Source: Engelhardtia mirabilis (GTDB lineage Bacteria; Planctomycetota; UBA1135; GCA-002686595). From it: a stretch of 64,000 nt of DNA. The notes under the pieces were generated by a model, which was not told the origin of the DNA, did not search any database, and was given only the letters and a program-made list of their open reading frames with translations. Of the stretch, positions 42,256 through 51,516 are shown one piece after another. Position 1 is the first letter of the stretch. Each line of letters begins with the position of its first letter. The position numbers and the translations under genes are program-made. Location of the stretch: NCBI GenBank assembly GCA_007751255.1, contig CP036296.1, positions 434,001 through 498,000 of the forward strand, read 5' to 3'.

Positions 42256-42678
42256 ATGCGAAGGCTCCTTCATGCGCTCGTGGTTCTGGGCCTGGCGCTC
42301 ACGTCCATGAACCTGCTCGAGAGAGGTGACCATGACGCACAGTCGGAGGCGCCGGGGATCGAGTCGGCGATGACCAGCGACCTCGAATCCGATGCAACTC
42401 TGGTTTTCGAGCGCGCGACCGAGCGGCTGCGGCCAGCAGTCGAGCGGGCTTGCGAAGGCAGCCGCGCCGAGGACGGCGATCAGATCGACCGCGCTCTCGG
42501 CCACCTCGCGACCTTCGACCCGGGCCATCTGGCGGAAGCCGAGGTACTCATGAAGAACCGAATCGCAGCCCGACGCAGCGGACAGTTGGTGCTCAGCGAT
42601 GGGGCCCGCCGCATCGCCGCCGAGCTGCAGACCGATAGCAACCCCATCGTCTTGGAGGTCGTCCGTGCGCTCCTTTAA
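42256..42678 (+). CDS. Shortened paralogue of 41091-41996
   Basis: 140 residues. The N-terminus is hydrophobic (MRRLLHALVVLGLALTSMN), so it may be exported or anchored, unlike the long copy. The last ~75 residues match that copy closely (LGHLATFDPGHLAEAEVLMK, LVLSDGARRIAAELQ, LEVVRALL). It looks like a tandem duplicate that lost most of its N-terminal part and gained a new leader. Confidence 0.6.
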   Translation: MRRLLHALVVLGLALTSMNLLERGDHDAQSEAPGIESAMTSDLESDATLVFERATERLRPAVERACEGSRAEDGDQIDRALGHLATFDPGHLAEAEVLMKNRIAARRSGQLVLSDGARRIAAELQTDSNPIVLEVVRALL

Positions 42679-42910
42679 GCGAGCACTGATCCTCGTCATC
42701 GCTGCCCTGGCCTGCCCCGCGGAGTTGCCGGCCCAGGGCTCGACCGGCGGCATCCCCGTCCGTGTTCATTCACCGGCCAAGTCTCCGATTCCATGCCCGT
42801 CCCCGCGGGCCGCGCACGGTGGCTCGAGTGGTCAACCCGCCAGGACCGGGGGGCAAGAGGTACCGGGCCCCGCTGGCCAGGTACCGTCGGGACCGCCGCC
42901 GGGCCATTGA
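42665..42910 (+). CDS. 81-residue secreted proline-rich peptide, copy 2
   Basis: GTG start, signal peptide VRSFKRALILVIAALACPAE ending at LPAQ, then GSTGGIP and a Gly/Pro-rich tail (GPAGQVPSGPPPGH). Homologous to copy 1 with identical length and identical 14-bp overlap with its upstream gene. Preservation of both overlap and leader suggests selection. Confidence 0.6.
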   Translation: MRSFKRALILVIAALACPAELPAQGSTGGIPVRVHSPAKSPIPCPSPRAAHGGSSGQPARTGGQEVPGPAGQVPSGPPPGH

Positions 42911-42970
42911 GCCTTCGGCAGACGTGCCCGCGCCCGCGGCTTGCAGGTCCACGGCCCTCGACCGACCAAG

Positions 42971-45900
42971 ATGCAGCGACTCATTGCAATCCTCGCGGTC
43001 CTCGTTGCCCTCGCGGCCGGGGTCTACTGGTTCGGGGCACGGGGCTCGTCCGATCCGGCGGGCGAGCAGAGGGGCGATGCCGCTGGGCAGGTCGAGTCCG
43101 AATCCAGTGCAGGGTCGACCAACGCAACGGAGCCGAGCGGGTCGGAAGCACCGACCGCTTCGACGACGACCCCTCGATCCCCGTCACCCATCGCTTCCGC
43201 CCGCGCCGAGCAGGGAACCGGTCGCCGCTCGGCGCAGGCCGGCCTCGAAACCCCCTTCGTCATCGACGAGTCTGGCCAAGGCATCGACGGCGCCCAGGTC
43301 ATCTTCCTCGCCTGGCACGCGCGCTTCTGGGCCCACGGCGCGGGGGCCACTCTCAGCCCGACCGAAGACCTGCTCGACGAGGCCGATGTCCGCGTGACGG
43401 TCGACGGCGGCTACCTCGACGCAGCGCCCGACCTCGCCAGAGCGAACGAGGCCTGGTTCGGCCCCCTGCTCTGGGCTGCCCGACCCGGGTATCGCGCCGT
43501 GGCGGTCACCGCCGACTACCAGCAAGCCGAGTCCCTCCTGGACCAGCCGGTCGTTCTCGAGCGCGCGCCGGTGGGGCGGGTCACTGTCCTCGCGCCCGAT
43601 GCCTCGCCAGTCGCCGGTGCCAACGTGGAGGTCCGGCTCCCTGCGGCGATCGTGCAGGGCGGCTTCGACATTCCGATCGTCGCCCACGCCCGCGCGCTCT
43701 TCTTCTACCGCACGGTGACGGACGAGCGCGGCACTGCCGAGCTGCCCGCCGGGCCGGGCCCGATCGGCCCGCTGCTCGACGAAGTGCTCGTGCGTGCGAG
43801 TGTCCAGGACCAAGCCTCCCCGTGGCTGCGACTGGGCCTGGGTGAATCGGGAACGGTCCAGCTCGAGTCGACCTTCTACGTCGCCGGGCAGGTTCAGGGC
43901 TGGGGCGACGCGGTCGAGGAGCACACGATCCCTCCCGCAGTCGTCGTCGATCACCGCGAATCCGACGGTTGGCTCCAGCTCGCGTCCTGCGTCCCCCGCG
44001 ACGACGGCGCATTCGGGCCTATGGCTGTTCCCCACCGCGCCGGCGATTACCGCGTGCGTCTGGACGGCGAGAGCATCGAGCCCCGCGCGGCCCTCTTCGA
44101 CCAGGGCACGGTCGGTGGACTCGTGCGGCTCTCCCTCGAGGCCGTGTTCGGCGCAGACCTGTGGATTCTTCTTCGCGATCTCGAAACGAACGAAGACCTA
44201 CGCGACGCCCACGTCGAGCTGAGTTGGGTGGGGGAGGCGGGCCGCATCGTGCGGACCGCGGATCGCGACCACAGCTCCGATTACCCGTACTTCTTGGGCG
44301 GCGCCCTGCCGAGCGGCGTCGAGCTGGACGTCGTCGCGCGCGCGCCTTCCTACGCGCCGGCCAGGCGAACCGGGCTCGTGCTGCCGGCCGACGGCGAAGA
44401 AGCGCAGATCCTGTTGCTGCGGCCCGCCGCCAGCCTCGTCGGACGCGTCGAGGGTCTGACCATGCCTCCCGCCGAGCTGGGCCTCCTGATTCGCGGCGCC
44501 GGCGCCGACGAGCCGGTTCGGGTCGAGGTCCAACTGGACGCGGAGGGTGCCTTCGCGACGGACGAGGCCCCGGCCGGAGGATTGGATTGCGTTGCGATCC
44601 TCGCGGACGGCTCGCGCTCATCGCTGGCATCGATCGGGCCCGGCGATGAGCGGTCGGTGGTGCTCGAGTTCGGCCCTCGAGTCGTGATCGGAGGGCGGGT
44701 GGTCGACAGTCGAACCGGAGATCCTCTGGACGAGGCCAGAGTGACTCCAGTCTTGAACCTCGCCGGACGAGCGACCGCGACTCTTCCCGAGCCCGTCGTC
44801 GCTGGCCCGGGGGGCCGCTTCGAACTCGCGCTCGCGATTCCCCCGCAGGGGCGGATCGATCTGCGCGCCACGGGTCCCGGGCACACGCCACTCGTGCAAC
44901 AGGTGGACCTGGTGACATCGGTCGTCGAGGTCGAGCTGCGACTGATGCCCTTGGCGGACTTCATCCTGCGGTTCGAGTCCAGCCAGGGCCACGGTCTGGC
45001 CGGCGCCGAGTTCGAAGCCACCGGCCCCACGCCCATTGCTCGGCGCACGCTCGAATCCGACGAAGTGGTGCTCGAGGGCGTCGCCTTCGGCTCCTACTTC
45101 GGCCATCTGATCGAGGCCGAGGGTGACCGCCAGCGATGGTTCTGGTTCGTCGTTCAACCGAGCGTCGATAGTCAGGCGATCCAGGTCGACGGGCCAGGGA
45201 GCCTCGAGGTGTTGCTTCCAATCCAAGAGGGTCAGCCGCCGTGGACCTGGCTCGACGTCGTCCTGACGGTGGGCGATGCGGCGGCCTTCAAAGGGCTGGA
45301 GCAGACGATTCGGGTGCCCCTCGGTCCAGGGCAAGACCGCATCGTCGTGGACGGCCTGCCCCTGGGATCCTGTCGAGTCGACCTGTGGGCCGAAGAGGCC
45401 GCCGACTCGGTTGCGAGCGGCAAGACCGCAATGACCACTACCGAGCCACACGCTGTTCTCGATCTCGATAGCGGACCCAGTCCCTTCTGGGTCAGGGTCG
45501 TCGACTCCGGCGGCGAGCCAGCCGCTGGCGTCGATGTACTCGGGCGCACTCCGCGAGGTGAGCAACACCTCTTTCGTGGAACGACCGACGCTGACGGCCT
45601 GGTGGTCTACGACGGGCCGATCGACGACCAACTCGTCCTGGATGCGGTCGCCACCGATGGAGCTTCGGCATTCGGCTTCGCCGTGGTGGCACTCGAGCGC
45701 CAGTCGGCGGCCTCGCGCGAGCGGCCCCTGACGATCGAACTGCGCGACGACGCGTCCGTCAGCATCCGACTCAGCGACCCGACGGGGCCGCAGGAGGGCG
45801 TGCAGGTGACCTTCGTCAACGTCTCCAACGTTCGGTCACTCGGAGGCACCACCGTCACCGACGCAGGCGGCGTCGCCAGGCTGGACGGCGTCGGGGCGGG

Positions 45901-46291
45901 CTCGGTATCTGCGCGCATCAGCGACCCGCGCTGGCTTCCGATCAATGCAATCGTCGACGCAACGGTCGACGGGGACACGGTAGATCGCGAGCTGAAACGT
46001 CCCTGTGTGCTTCGGATCCAGGTGACGCACGGTGGGAGTGCCGCGCCCGAGGCCGTCGCCATCTCCGTCCGCCAGTCCGCCTTCGGTGACTACAACCTCG
46101 AGGAGTACCCGGTCTTCGGGCTCCAGTCGACCCCCGCGGGTTTTGCGACCGGCCCCGACGGAACTCTCGAGATCACCGGCGTTCCGGAGGGCGAGGTCGA
46201 GCTCGTCGCCCGCTGGGGTGATTCGCGGGCGTCGTTCTCGGTGACGGTGGCGCCGGGCCAGGCCAACGCCGTCGAGTTGCAGTTGGACTGA
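42971..46291 (+). CDS. Giant secreted carboxypeptidase-regulatory-like repeat protein
   Basis: 1,106 residues from MQRLIAILAVLVALAAGVYW, a signal anchor; a TTG 30 bp upstream is less likely. A Ser/Thr/Pro-rich linker (residues ~25-85) is followed by about ten beta-sandwich modules of the carboxypeptidase regulatory-like type (GGRVVDSRTGDPLDEARVTP, FWVRVVDSGGEPAAGVDVLG, GVARLDGVGAG). No peptidase domain. It is a paralogue of the protein at the window start. It closes the cluster headed by 40393 and is followed by an unrelated oxidoreductase. Confidence 0.8.
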   Translation: MQRLIAILAVLVALAAGVYWFGARGSSDPAGEQRGDAAGQVESESSAGSTNATEPSGSEAPTASTTTPRSPSPIASARAEQGTGRRSAQAGLETPFVIDESGQGIDGAQVIFLAWHARFWAHGAGATLSPTEDLLDEADVRVTVDGGYLDAAPDLARANEAWFGPLLWAARPGYRAVAVTADYQQAESLLDQPVVLERAPVGRVTVLAPDASPVAGANVEVRLPAAIVQGGFDIPIVAHARALFFYRTVTDERGTAELPAGPGPIGPLLDEVLVRASVQDQASPWLRLGLGESGTVQLESTFYVAGQVQGWGDAVEEHTIPPAVVVDHRESDGWLQLASCVPRDDGAFGPMAVPHRAGDYRVRLDGESIEPRAALFDQGTVGGLVRLSLEAVFGADLWILLRDLETNEDLRDAHVELSWVGEAGRIVRTADRDHSSDYPYFLGGALPSGVELDVVARAPSYAPARRTGLVLPADGEEAQILLLRPAASLVGRVEGLTMPPAELGLLIRGAGADEPVRVEVQLDAEGAFATDEAPAGGLDCVAILADGSRSSLASIGPGDERSVVLEFGPRVVIGGRVVDSRTGDPLDEARVTPVLNLAGRATATLPEPVVAGPGGRFELALAIPPQGRIDLRATGPGHTPLVQQVDLVTSVVEVELRLMPLADFILRFESSQGHGLAGAEFEATGPTPIARRTLESDEVVLEGVAFGSYFGHLIEAEGDRQRWFWFVVQPSVDSQAIQVDGPGSLEVLLPIQEGQPPWTWLDVVLTVGDAAAFKGLEQTIRVPLGPGQDRIVVDGLPLGSCRVDLWAEEAADSVASGKTAMTTTEPHAVLDLDSGPSPFWVRVVDSGGEPAAGVDVLGRTPRGEQHLFRGTTDADGLVVYDGPIDDQLVLDAVATDGASAFGFAVVALERQSAASRERPLTIELRDDASVSIRLSDPTGPQEGVQVTFVNVSNVRSLGGTTVTDAGGVARLDGVGAGSVSARISDPRWLPINAIVDATVDGDTVDRELKRPCVLRIQVTHGGSAAPEAVAISVRQSAFGDYNLEEYPVFGLQSTPAGFATGPDGTLEITGVPEGEVELVARWGDSRASFSVTVAPGQANAVELQLD

Positions 46292-46352
46292 CGCGCTCGA
46301 CTCCGCGTTGCCCGTAGAGCGGAGCACGCCCTCGCTCCCATAGACTCGGGCC

Positions 46353-47447
46353 ATGCACACCCCGCGTGTCCTCCAGCCCTTCCGGTTTCCCCGTACCGGG
46401 CACTCCATCGCCAACCGGGTCGTGCTCGCGGCCATGACCAACAAGCAGAGTCATGCCGACGGCTCCCTCTCGGACGACGAGCTGGCCTGGCTCGCGGCGC
46501 GGGCGTCGTTCGGGATCGTCACCACCTGCGCGGCGCACGTGGCGCGCGACGGTCAGGGTTGGGATGGGGAGCTGGGCGTGTTCGACGACGCCCTGCTCCC
46601 GGGGTTGACCCGTCTCGCCGAGGCCTTGAACGCTGCGGGAACCACATCCCTCGCGCAGATCTTCCACGGCGGTGTCCGGGCCCCTTCACGGCTGACGGGC
46701 CTCCAACCCTGGAGCGCCAGTGCGTTCGAGCTGGACGCTCCGAACTTCGAGCCTCCGCGGCCGGCGACCGAGCGTGATATCGAGGGCGCCATTGCGGCCT
46801 TCGCCTCCGCCGCCGTGCGCTGCGCCGCGGCGGGCTTCGACGGCGTCGAGCTCCACGGAGCCCACGGCTACCTGATCACCCAGTTCCTCGGCACCATCAC
46901 GAACACCCGCGAGGACGAATGGGGCGGCTCGCTCGAGCGCCGCGCGCGCTTCGTCCGCGAGATCCTCGCAGCCGTCAAGGCTGCCGTCCCCGACACCTTC
47001 CTGGTCGGCGTGCGCCTGTCCCCCGAGGTGCCCGACATGGGCGTCACCCTCGCCGACTCGCTCCAGGTCGCGCGCTGGCTGGTGGAGGACGGCGTCGACT
47101 TCCTGCACGTCTCCAACTGGGACAGCTTCAAGCCGCCCGCCGCGCACCCGGACTCGGATCGTCCGCTCACCACATGGTTCCGCGACGCCGTCGGGCCCGA
47201 GGTCCCCGTGATCGCCACCGGAGGGGTCTGGACGCCGGCCCAGGCCGACGAGGTCCTCGCGCACGGAGCCGACATGATCGGGCTCGCGCGCGCCGCGATC
47301 GGGCACGCCCGCTGGCCGCTCGACGCCGCGACCCCGGGCTGGGAGCCGCAGCGCCCGCCCTATACCGCCGACCACCTGCGCGCGAACGCCCTGGGTGAGG
47401 CGTTCATCGACTACATGCGGCGCTGGCCCGACTTCGTGCGGTCGTAG
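46353..47447 (+). CDS. Old Yellow Enzyme family NADH:flavin oxidoreductase
   Basis: A 364-residue FMN-binding TIM barrel. Diagnostic segments: NRVVLAAMTNKQSHADG, LAQIFHGGVRA, the substrate-binding pair in ELHGAHGYLITQFL, NTREDEWGGSLERRARFVRE, and IATGGVWTPAQADEVL for phosphate binding. Family members reduce activated C=C bonds using NAD(P)H; the physiological substrate is unknown. It appears to be monocistronic. Confidence 0.93.
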   Translation: MHTPRVLQPFRFPRTGHSIANRVVLAAMTNKQSHADGSLSDDELAWLAARASFGIVTTCAAHVARDGQGWDGELGVFDDALLPGLTRLAEALNAAGTTSLAQIFHGGVRAPSRLTGLQPWSASAFELDAPNFEPPRPATERDIEGAIAAFASAAVRCAAAGFDGVELHGAHGYLITQFLGTITNTREDEWGGSLERRARFVREILAAVKAAVPDTFLVGVRLSPEVPDMGVTLADSLQVARWLVEDGVDFLHVSNWDSFKPPAAHPDSDRPLTTWFRDAVGPEVPVIATGGVWTPAQADEVLAHGADMIGLARAAIGHARWPLDAATPGWEPQRPPYTADHLRANALGEAFIDYMRRWPDFVRS

Positions 47448-47603
47448 GGGCGGGTCAGGACTACGGCGAGCGCCAACGGCGCTCACCCTCGAGGGCTACC
47501 GGAATCTGCGCCCGGTGCCTGCCGTTTGGACTCGACCGGGCGCGGATCTCGAACGCTGGGCACCGTGAGGTTCGTCGTCCCAGCTGTGCGCTGCGCCCTG
47601 GGG

Positions 47604-48371
47604 CTACAGCACGATCTCGAGGCCGTGGCTCAGCGCGAACCCCGCACTCTGTAGCGGATCGTCGAACGCCGCCTGGGCGAAGATCGACACCCCCGCCAAC
47701 GCGGGTCCAGCGGTGTAGGCCAGGGACGCCTGGCCCGCGCCATCGGCGAGACTCGGAACCAGAACCGCGGTGCCGAGGTCGACGTACAAGGTCCCGCCCA
47801 GGAGCGGCGTCGCGCCAGCGGCCGTCGACACGGCGAACAGCCCGATCGCTCCACTGGGCGCTCCGGCCGCGTCGATGGTCGAGGGCAGCCCGCTCCCGCC
47901 ACTACCGACCAGGGTCATGACGTTCGCTGTTGCGCCGGTGTCGTCGAGCTCGCCGTACGGCTTGAACGAGGCGTTCGGGTTCAAGAAGGGTCCGTAGGTC
48001 AGCTGGCACCCGAACTTGTTCGGCGATCCCGAGAAGGCGTGGCGCAGGTAGAAGACCGGGAGCTGCGGATTCACGTCGAAGTCGAAGGGGGTGGTGTTCG
48101 CAAGCACGCCAACGCAGCCATTCCAGCCGCCGGCAGTGCCCCATGAGAAAGTCCCCGAGGGGCTACTGGTGATGATGAAGCCGCTGGAGGCGCAGGGGAA
48201 GGCAATGAGGTCGAAGCTGCCGTGGACGATCTTCAGGCAGAATGACTTCGGACCGCCGGGGGTGTACGCCACCGACACGCCCGTGATCTTGTCGCAGCTG
48301 AAGAATTGGGCGTTGGCGGGCAGGGCCGTCGCTGCGAGGAGCAGTGCAGCGGGGACGATTCGCTCGAGCAT
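47604..48371 (-). CDS. Secreted protein with planctomycete-type C-terminal tail
   Basis: 255 residues from MLERIVPAALLLAATALPAN, cleavage after ANAQ. The middle part is of unknown fold and Cys-poor (SFDLIAFPCASSGFIITSSP, FDFDVNPQLPVFYLRHAFSG). The end matches the shared tail (LGGTLYVDLGTAVLVPSLAD, then LAGVSIFAQAAF, then FALSHGLEIVL). Probably exported; function unknown. Confidence 0.75.
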   Translation of the reverse strand: MLERIVPAALLLAATALPANAQFFSCDKITGVSVAYTPGGPKSFCLKIVHGSFDLIAFPCASSGFIITSSPSGTFSWGTAGGWNGCVGVLANTTPFDFDVNPQLPVFYLRHAFSGSPNKFGCQLTYGPFLNPNASFKPYGELDDTGATANVMTLVGSGGSGLPSTIDAAGAPSGAIGLFAVSTAAGATPLLGGTLYVDLGTAVLVPSLADGAGQASLAYTAGPALAGVSIFAQAAFDDPLQSAGFALSHGLEIVL

Positions 48372-48467
48372 GGTTGTTCTCCAGGTTGAGAGACTGAGGC
48401 ATTGCACCGTCGCGCGAGGCCCGCGACGGTGGTCGATCCTACGGCTTCGCGCGCTGCGGTCGGCCCC

Positions 48468-48519
48468 GCGACCCGGTGCCGCGACCCGGTGCCGCGACCC
48501 GGTGCCGCGACCCGGTGCC
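48468..48519. repeat. Four perfect 13-bp tandem repeats
   Basis: gcgacccggtgcc is repeated four times without change, in the divergent promoter region between 48371 and 48579. Its core CCGGTGCCGC recurs in longer repeats at 49.5-49.7 kb. Confidence 0.9.
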
Positions 48520-48578
48520 CCAGGAGCACGCCCAGATCGCCATTCCCGCCGCGCTGTGCTCCAATCGCAGCACCAGCC

Positions 48579-49046
48579 ATGCACCACTTCGAGTCCGAGC
48601 TCGTGGCCGGGGAGAAGGCGCCCTACGACACCTGGACCTTCGTCGTCGTGCCCGACGCGATCTATCGGGAGCTCGGGCGGGCGCGCGCGCCGGTGCGCGG
48701 CACGATCGGGGGCGTCCCGTTCCTCGGGACGGTCAGCCGCAGCGGTGGCGTGCCGCGCCTGTTGGTCCGCTCCGAGCTGCTCGGTCGAATCGGGGCCTCC
48801 CGGGGAGACAGCGTCGACGTTCAGCTCGAGCTCGACCCCGAGCCGCGCACGGTCGAGGTGCCGCCGGAGCTCGAAGCGGTCTTCGACGAGGACCGGCAGG
48901 TCGCCGAGCTCTACTCGAAGATGTCTCCGTCCATGCGAGGCGCCTGGGCCACCTACGTCGGCGAGGCGAAGCGGCCCGAGACGCGCCAGCGGCGTGCAGA
49001 GAAGGCGCGCGAAGGCATCCGGGACAAGCTCTACCCGAACCAGTAG
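48579..49046 (+). CDS. DUF1905 / YdeI-OmpD-associated protein
   Basis: 155 residues from MHHFESELVAGEKAPYDTW. DUF1905 beta-barrel (FVVVPDAIYRELGRARAPVR, GTIGGVPFLGTVSRSGGVPR, DVQLELDPEPRTVEVPPEL), then the YdeI-like C-terminus (MSPSMRGAWATYVGEAKRPE, RQRRAEKAREGI). The family has been linked to bacteriocin or peptide resistance in some organisms; function here is unknown. Confidence 0.85.
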   Translation: MHHFESELVAGEKAPYDTWTFVVVPDAIYRELGRARAPVRGTIGGVPFLGTVSRSGGVPRLLVRSELLGRIGASRGDSVDVQLELDPEPRTVEVPPELEAVFDEDRQVAELYSKMSPSMRGAWATYVGEAKRPETRQRRAEKAREGIRDKLYPNQ

Positions 49047-49701
49047 TTGGCGCCGGTCGCGCCTCGGTGCCGTCCGTGCCGCTCCACCTCCACGGTGTGC
49101 GGCACGGGATGTGGGTCGTCAGCAAGGGGGGACGACGACCGCCGCGCTCTGGGGGAGGCGCGAGTTGGCGTTCGGAGCGGCAGGGGGCGCTCACCCACCA
49201 AGACGTAGTCCGTACCCTTCGGAGCCGCGCAAGCTGCCGATTCATCGGGACCTCGACGGCGCTTCCCGAGCGGGGCGTCGACCTGGTGCATCGGGCGCCC
49301 ACCGTTGCCGAGCTCGACGAACGAGCCCACGCCCACTTCGATCCTGGGGGAATTGCCAAAGTCGTGAGCCGGTGGCCCGCGGGATCCCGCGTCGGCGGGG
49401 ACACCCAACGCGGTTCGGAGCCCCCGGCGGGCCTTCCGTCGGCTACGGGACGTGGCCGCCAACCCCGACGAACTCCGACGCAGCCGACCCCATGGCGACC
49501 GCGCTCGGCTCCCCCCCGGCGCCGCGGCCCCCGGTGCCGCACACCGTGCCCCCCGGTGCCGCACACCGTGTGTCGTCTTCGATGTCGAGAAGTACCGCAA
49601 GACGACCGTGCCCCATCGACCCATGGGTCGGCTGTCCAGATATTGCTGCGGTACTCATCGGCGCCAAGAACGATGCACGGTGTGCGGCACCGGATGTCGG
49701 G
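49047..49701. other. Intergenic region with GGTGCCGC-type short repeats, no gene seen
   Basis: Two identical 21-bp copies (49528-49548, 49550-49570) centred on CCGGTGCCGCACACCG are followed by inverted copies at 49676-49693 and 49091-49108 (one mismatch). Each unit can fold as CGGTG-5 bp-CACCG. No frame shows a recognisable protein. Confidence 0.6.
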
Positions 49702-49868
49702 CTAGTGTCCTGGATCGGAAATTCGGCGTCACTTCCCGGGCTCCGATCGCCGCTGGCGTCGCCAGCGCCTCCTCCGAGTATCGCAGCGGATACCCGTCGT
49801 CGGCGCGCCTAGCCAGCATCGATCGGACCTCCGGGCAGTGACGCCGAATTTCCGATCCAGGACACTAG
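49702..49868. mobile_element. 167-bp MITE-like element with perfect 32-bp terminal inverted repeats
   Basis: Bases 49702-49733 and 49837-49868 are perfect inverted copies. Each begins CTAGTGTCCTGGATCGG going inward. The centre has a small hairpin (49751-49767) and no coding capacity. The outer CTAG may include the target duplication (TA or CTAG), which would fit mobilisation by an IS630-like transposase; that link is inferred. The right end overlaps the last codon of the next gene. Confidence 0.8.
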
Positions 49869-51007
49869 TTCGGCCCGGTCGACGGCAAGAGTGGTGCGGC
49901 CGTCGGAAGTGTCGCGCCGAGAACACCACCGTGCTTGGCCGGGCCGACGGGCGGGCTCACGCCCGGACCGAGCGAGAGCACGAACGGAGCGGCCCCTTGC
50001 CAAACCGGGAACGGCGAGCAGGGCAGCACATATAGGAAGATCGGACAGGCCGATATCACTCCGCACTCGTTGCTGATCGTGAGCGTGTAGCTACCGATGT
50101 CGGCCACGGTGGCCGGGACGATGACGAGCTTCTCCTGGTTGCCGACGACGCTGACATTCCCGAAGGGGTCGACCTTGACCCAGGTGTAGGTGAGGTTGTC
50201 CCCGACGATGCCCCCCGCGCTCAGCACCGCCTTAGCGCCGATGCAGGCGATGACGTTCTTCGGGCAAGGATTCAGGAAGGCGGGGGCGGTGATTGCCTTG
50301 AAAGTCAGCTGCGTCGACAGCCCCCAACTCGGGTCGGGGTTGCTTCCATGCTCGAACTCGCTGTTGCCGCCCAGGGTCGGGTCGAGGCCAAAGAGGATCA
50401 GGCCCTCGTCGCCGCCGGAGACGAACGCGACGGTGGAGCCCACGTAGGCGGACCACGAGTAGTTGAGGCTGATGGTCTGGGAACCGGTGCCCATTATCGA
50501 GCTCGTCGCCTTCGGGGTATCGACGTTCATGAAGACGTCGTTGTCCTTGTCGTTCGTGTTGGTCTGGCCGCCGCCGCCGCCGAGATCGAGTGCCGGATGG
50601 TGCACTCCGTCGACCTTGCAAGTGACGCTCCCGAGGTCGGCGTGCGCCCAGCCCTTGTTGCCATCGTCGTAGGCGCCGAACTGACCCTTGCGCCAGTTCG
50701 TGATGTCGAGCGTCCAGCACTTGCCCGGCGCATCGATCTGAATCAGCAGGGTGTAGTCGTAGGACGCCGACAGCCCTCCCGTGCCGTCGACCCACTTGTT
50801 GTCGACCCCCAGTACGGACTGGTGGGTGAACAGGAGGCTGTTCCCAGTGGTGCCGAGTGGCGCGACGACGTCTTGAAGCCGGATCTGGCCGTTGTGAGCG
50901 TTGTTGATCGGTCCGGACCCTCCGAGCGTGGCCCCGATCGTCATCTGTGCCGTGGCAATGCCGCCGACGGAGCTGGTGGCGAGGGCCGCCAGGGCGAACG
51001 ATTGCAT
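49865..51007 (-). CDS. Secreted protein with Ig-like domain, 3' end formed by the MITE
   Basis: 380 residues from MQSFALAALATSSVGGIATA. The N-terminal ~220 residues form an unknown beta-rich domain (LGGSGPINNAHNGQIRLQDV, VDGTGGLSASYDYTLLIQID). An Ig-like module follows (VIACIGAKAVLSAGG, YTWVKVDPFG, DIGSYTLTISNECG). The stop codon (49865-49867) lies inside the terminal repeat of the MITE, so the C-terminus may have been changed by that insertion. Probably exported. Confidence 0.75.
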   Translation of the reverse strand: MQSFALAALATSSVGGIATAQMTIGATLGGSGPINNAHNGQIRLQDVVAPLGTTGNSLLFTHQSVLGVDNKWVDGTGGLSASYDYTLLIQIDAPGKCWTLDITNWRKGQFGAYDDGNKGWAHADLGSVTCKVDGVHHPALDLGGGGGQTNTNDKDNDVFMNVDTPKATSSIMGTGSQTISLNYSWSAYVGSTVAFVSGGDEGLILFGLDPTLGGNSEFEHGSNPDPSWGLSTQLTFKAITAPAFLNPCPKNVIACIGAKAVLSAGGIVGDNLTYTWVKVDPFGNVSVVGNQEKLVIVPATVADIGSYTLTISNECGVISACPIFLYVLPCSPFPVWQGAAPFVLSLGPGVSPPVGPAKHGGVLGATLPTAAPLLPSTGPN

Positions 51008-51516
51008 TGCGCGGAGGAGAGTGGGAACGTCACCGAGCGGGCGACGACGAAGTCCATTGAGGCGAAGTTGCATGGCGATTTCAGGGTTGGGGCGCGACGA
51101 GGTGTTCGCGAGTCACAGGGCTCTCGGTTGCCGAGATGGCTGGGTGAGCGATCCTTCGAAACGCCTGGTTGCGGCGACGATGGTTGCCGGTCGGAGAGCA
51201 CGGGCCCGTCGTCCGAAGCCCGGCTCTTGCCGCAGGGCTCCACTCGACTGCCGAGCTCCGGGGGCGGATGCGCCCGGGGACCTGGCAGGTCGGACGACGC
51301 GGGCTCCGATTGGCATCGACCGCGATCGGGTGTTCATGACCGCCCTCGTCAGTGCGCCCGGCACGAGGCCCGAACGAGAAATCCGAGAGGAGATTCGGAA
51401 GCGATGCGGCACCTCGCCGGCGGCCCTCGCCACCTGGCTGGAAATTCCATTTCGATGAGGGACCCCGGCACTGGCCTGCGTGGGCATCAGCAACCACTCG
51501 GAGCCCGTCATCCGCC
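51008..51516. other. Divergent intergenic region, no gene seen
   Basis: Lies between the minus-strand Ig-like gene and the plus-strand FG-GAP gene. Open frames here have no motif and no clear promoter was found. Confidence 0.4.

Noticed and set aside
48468-48519. Possible CRISPR array
   Set aside because: Units are 13 bp with no spacers; it is a simple tandem repeat, and no cas gene is present.
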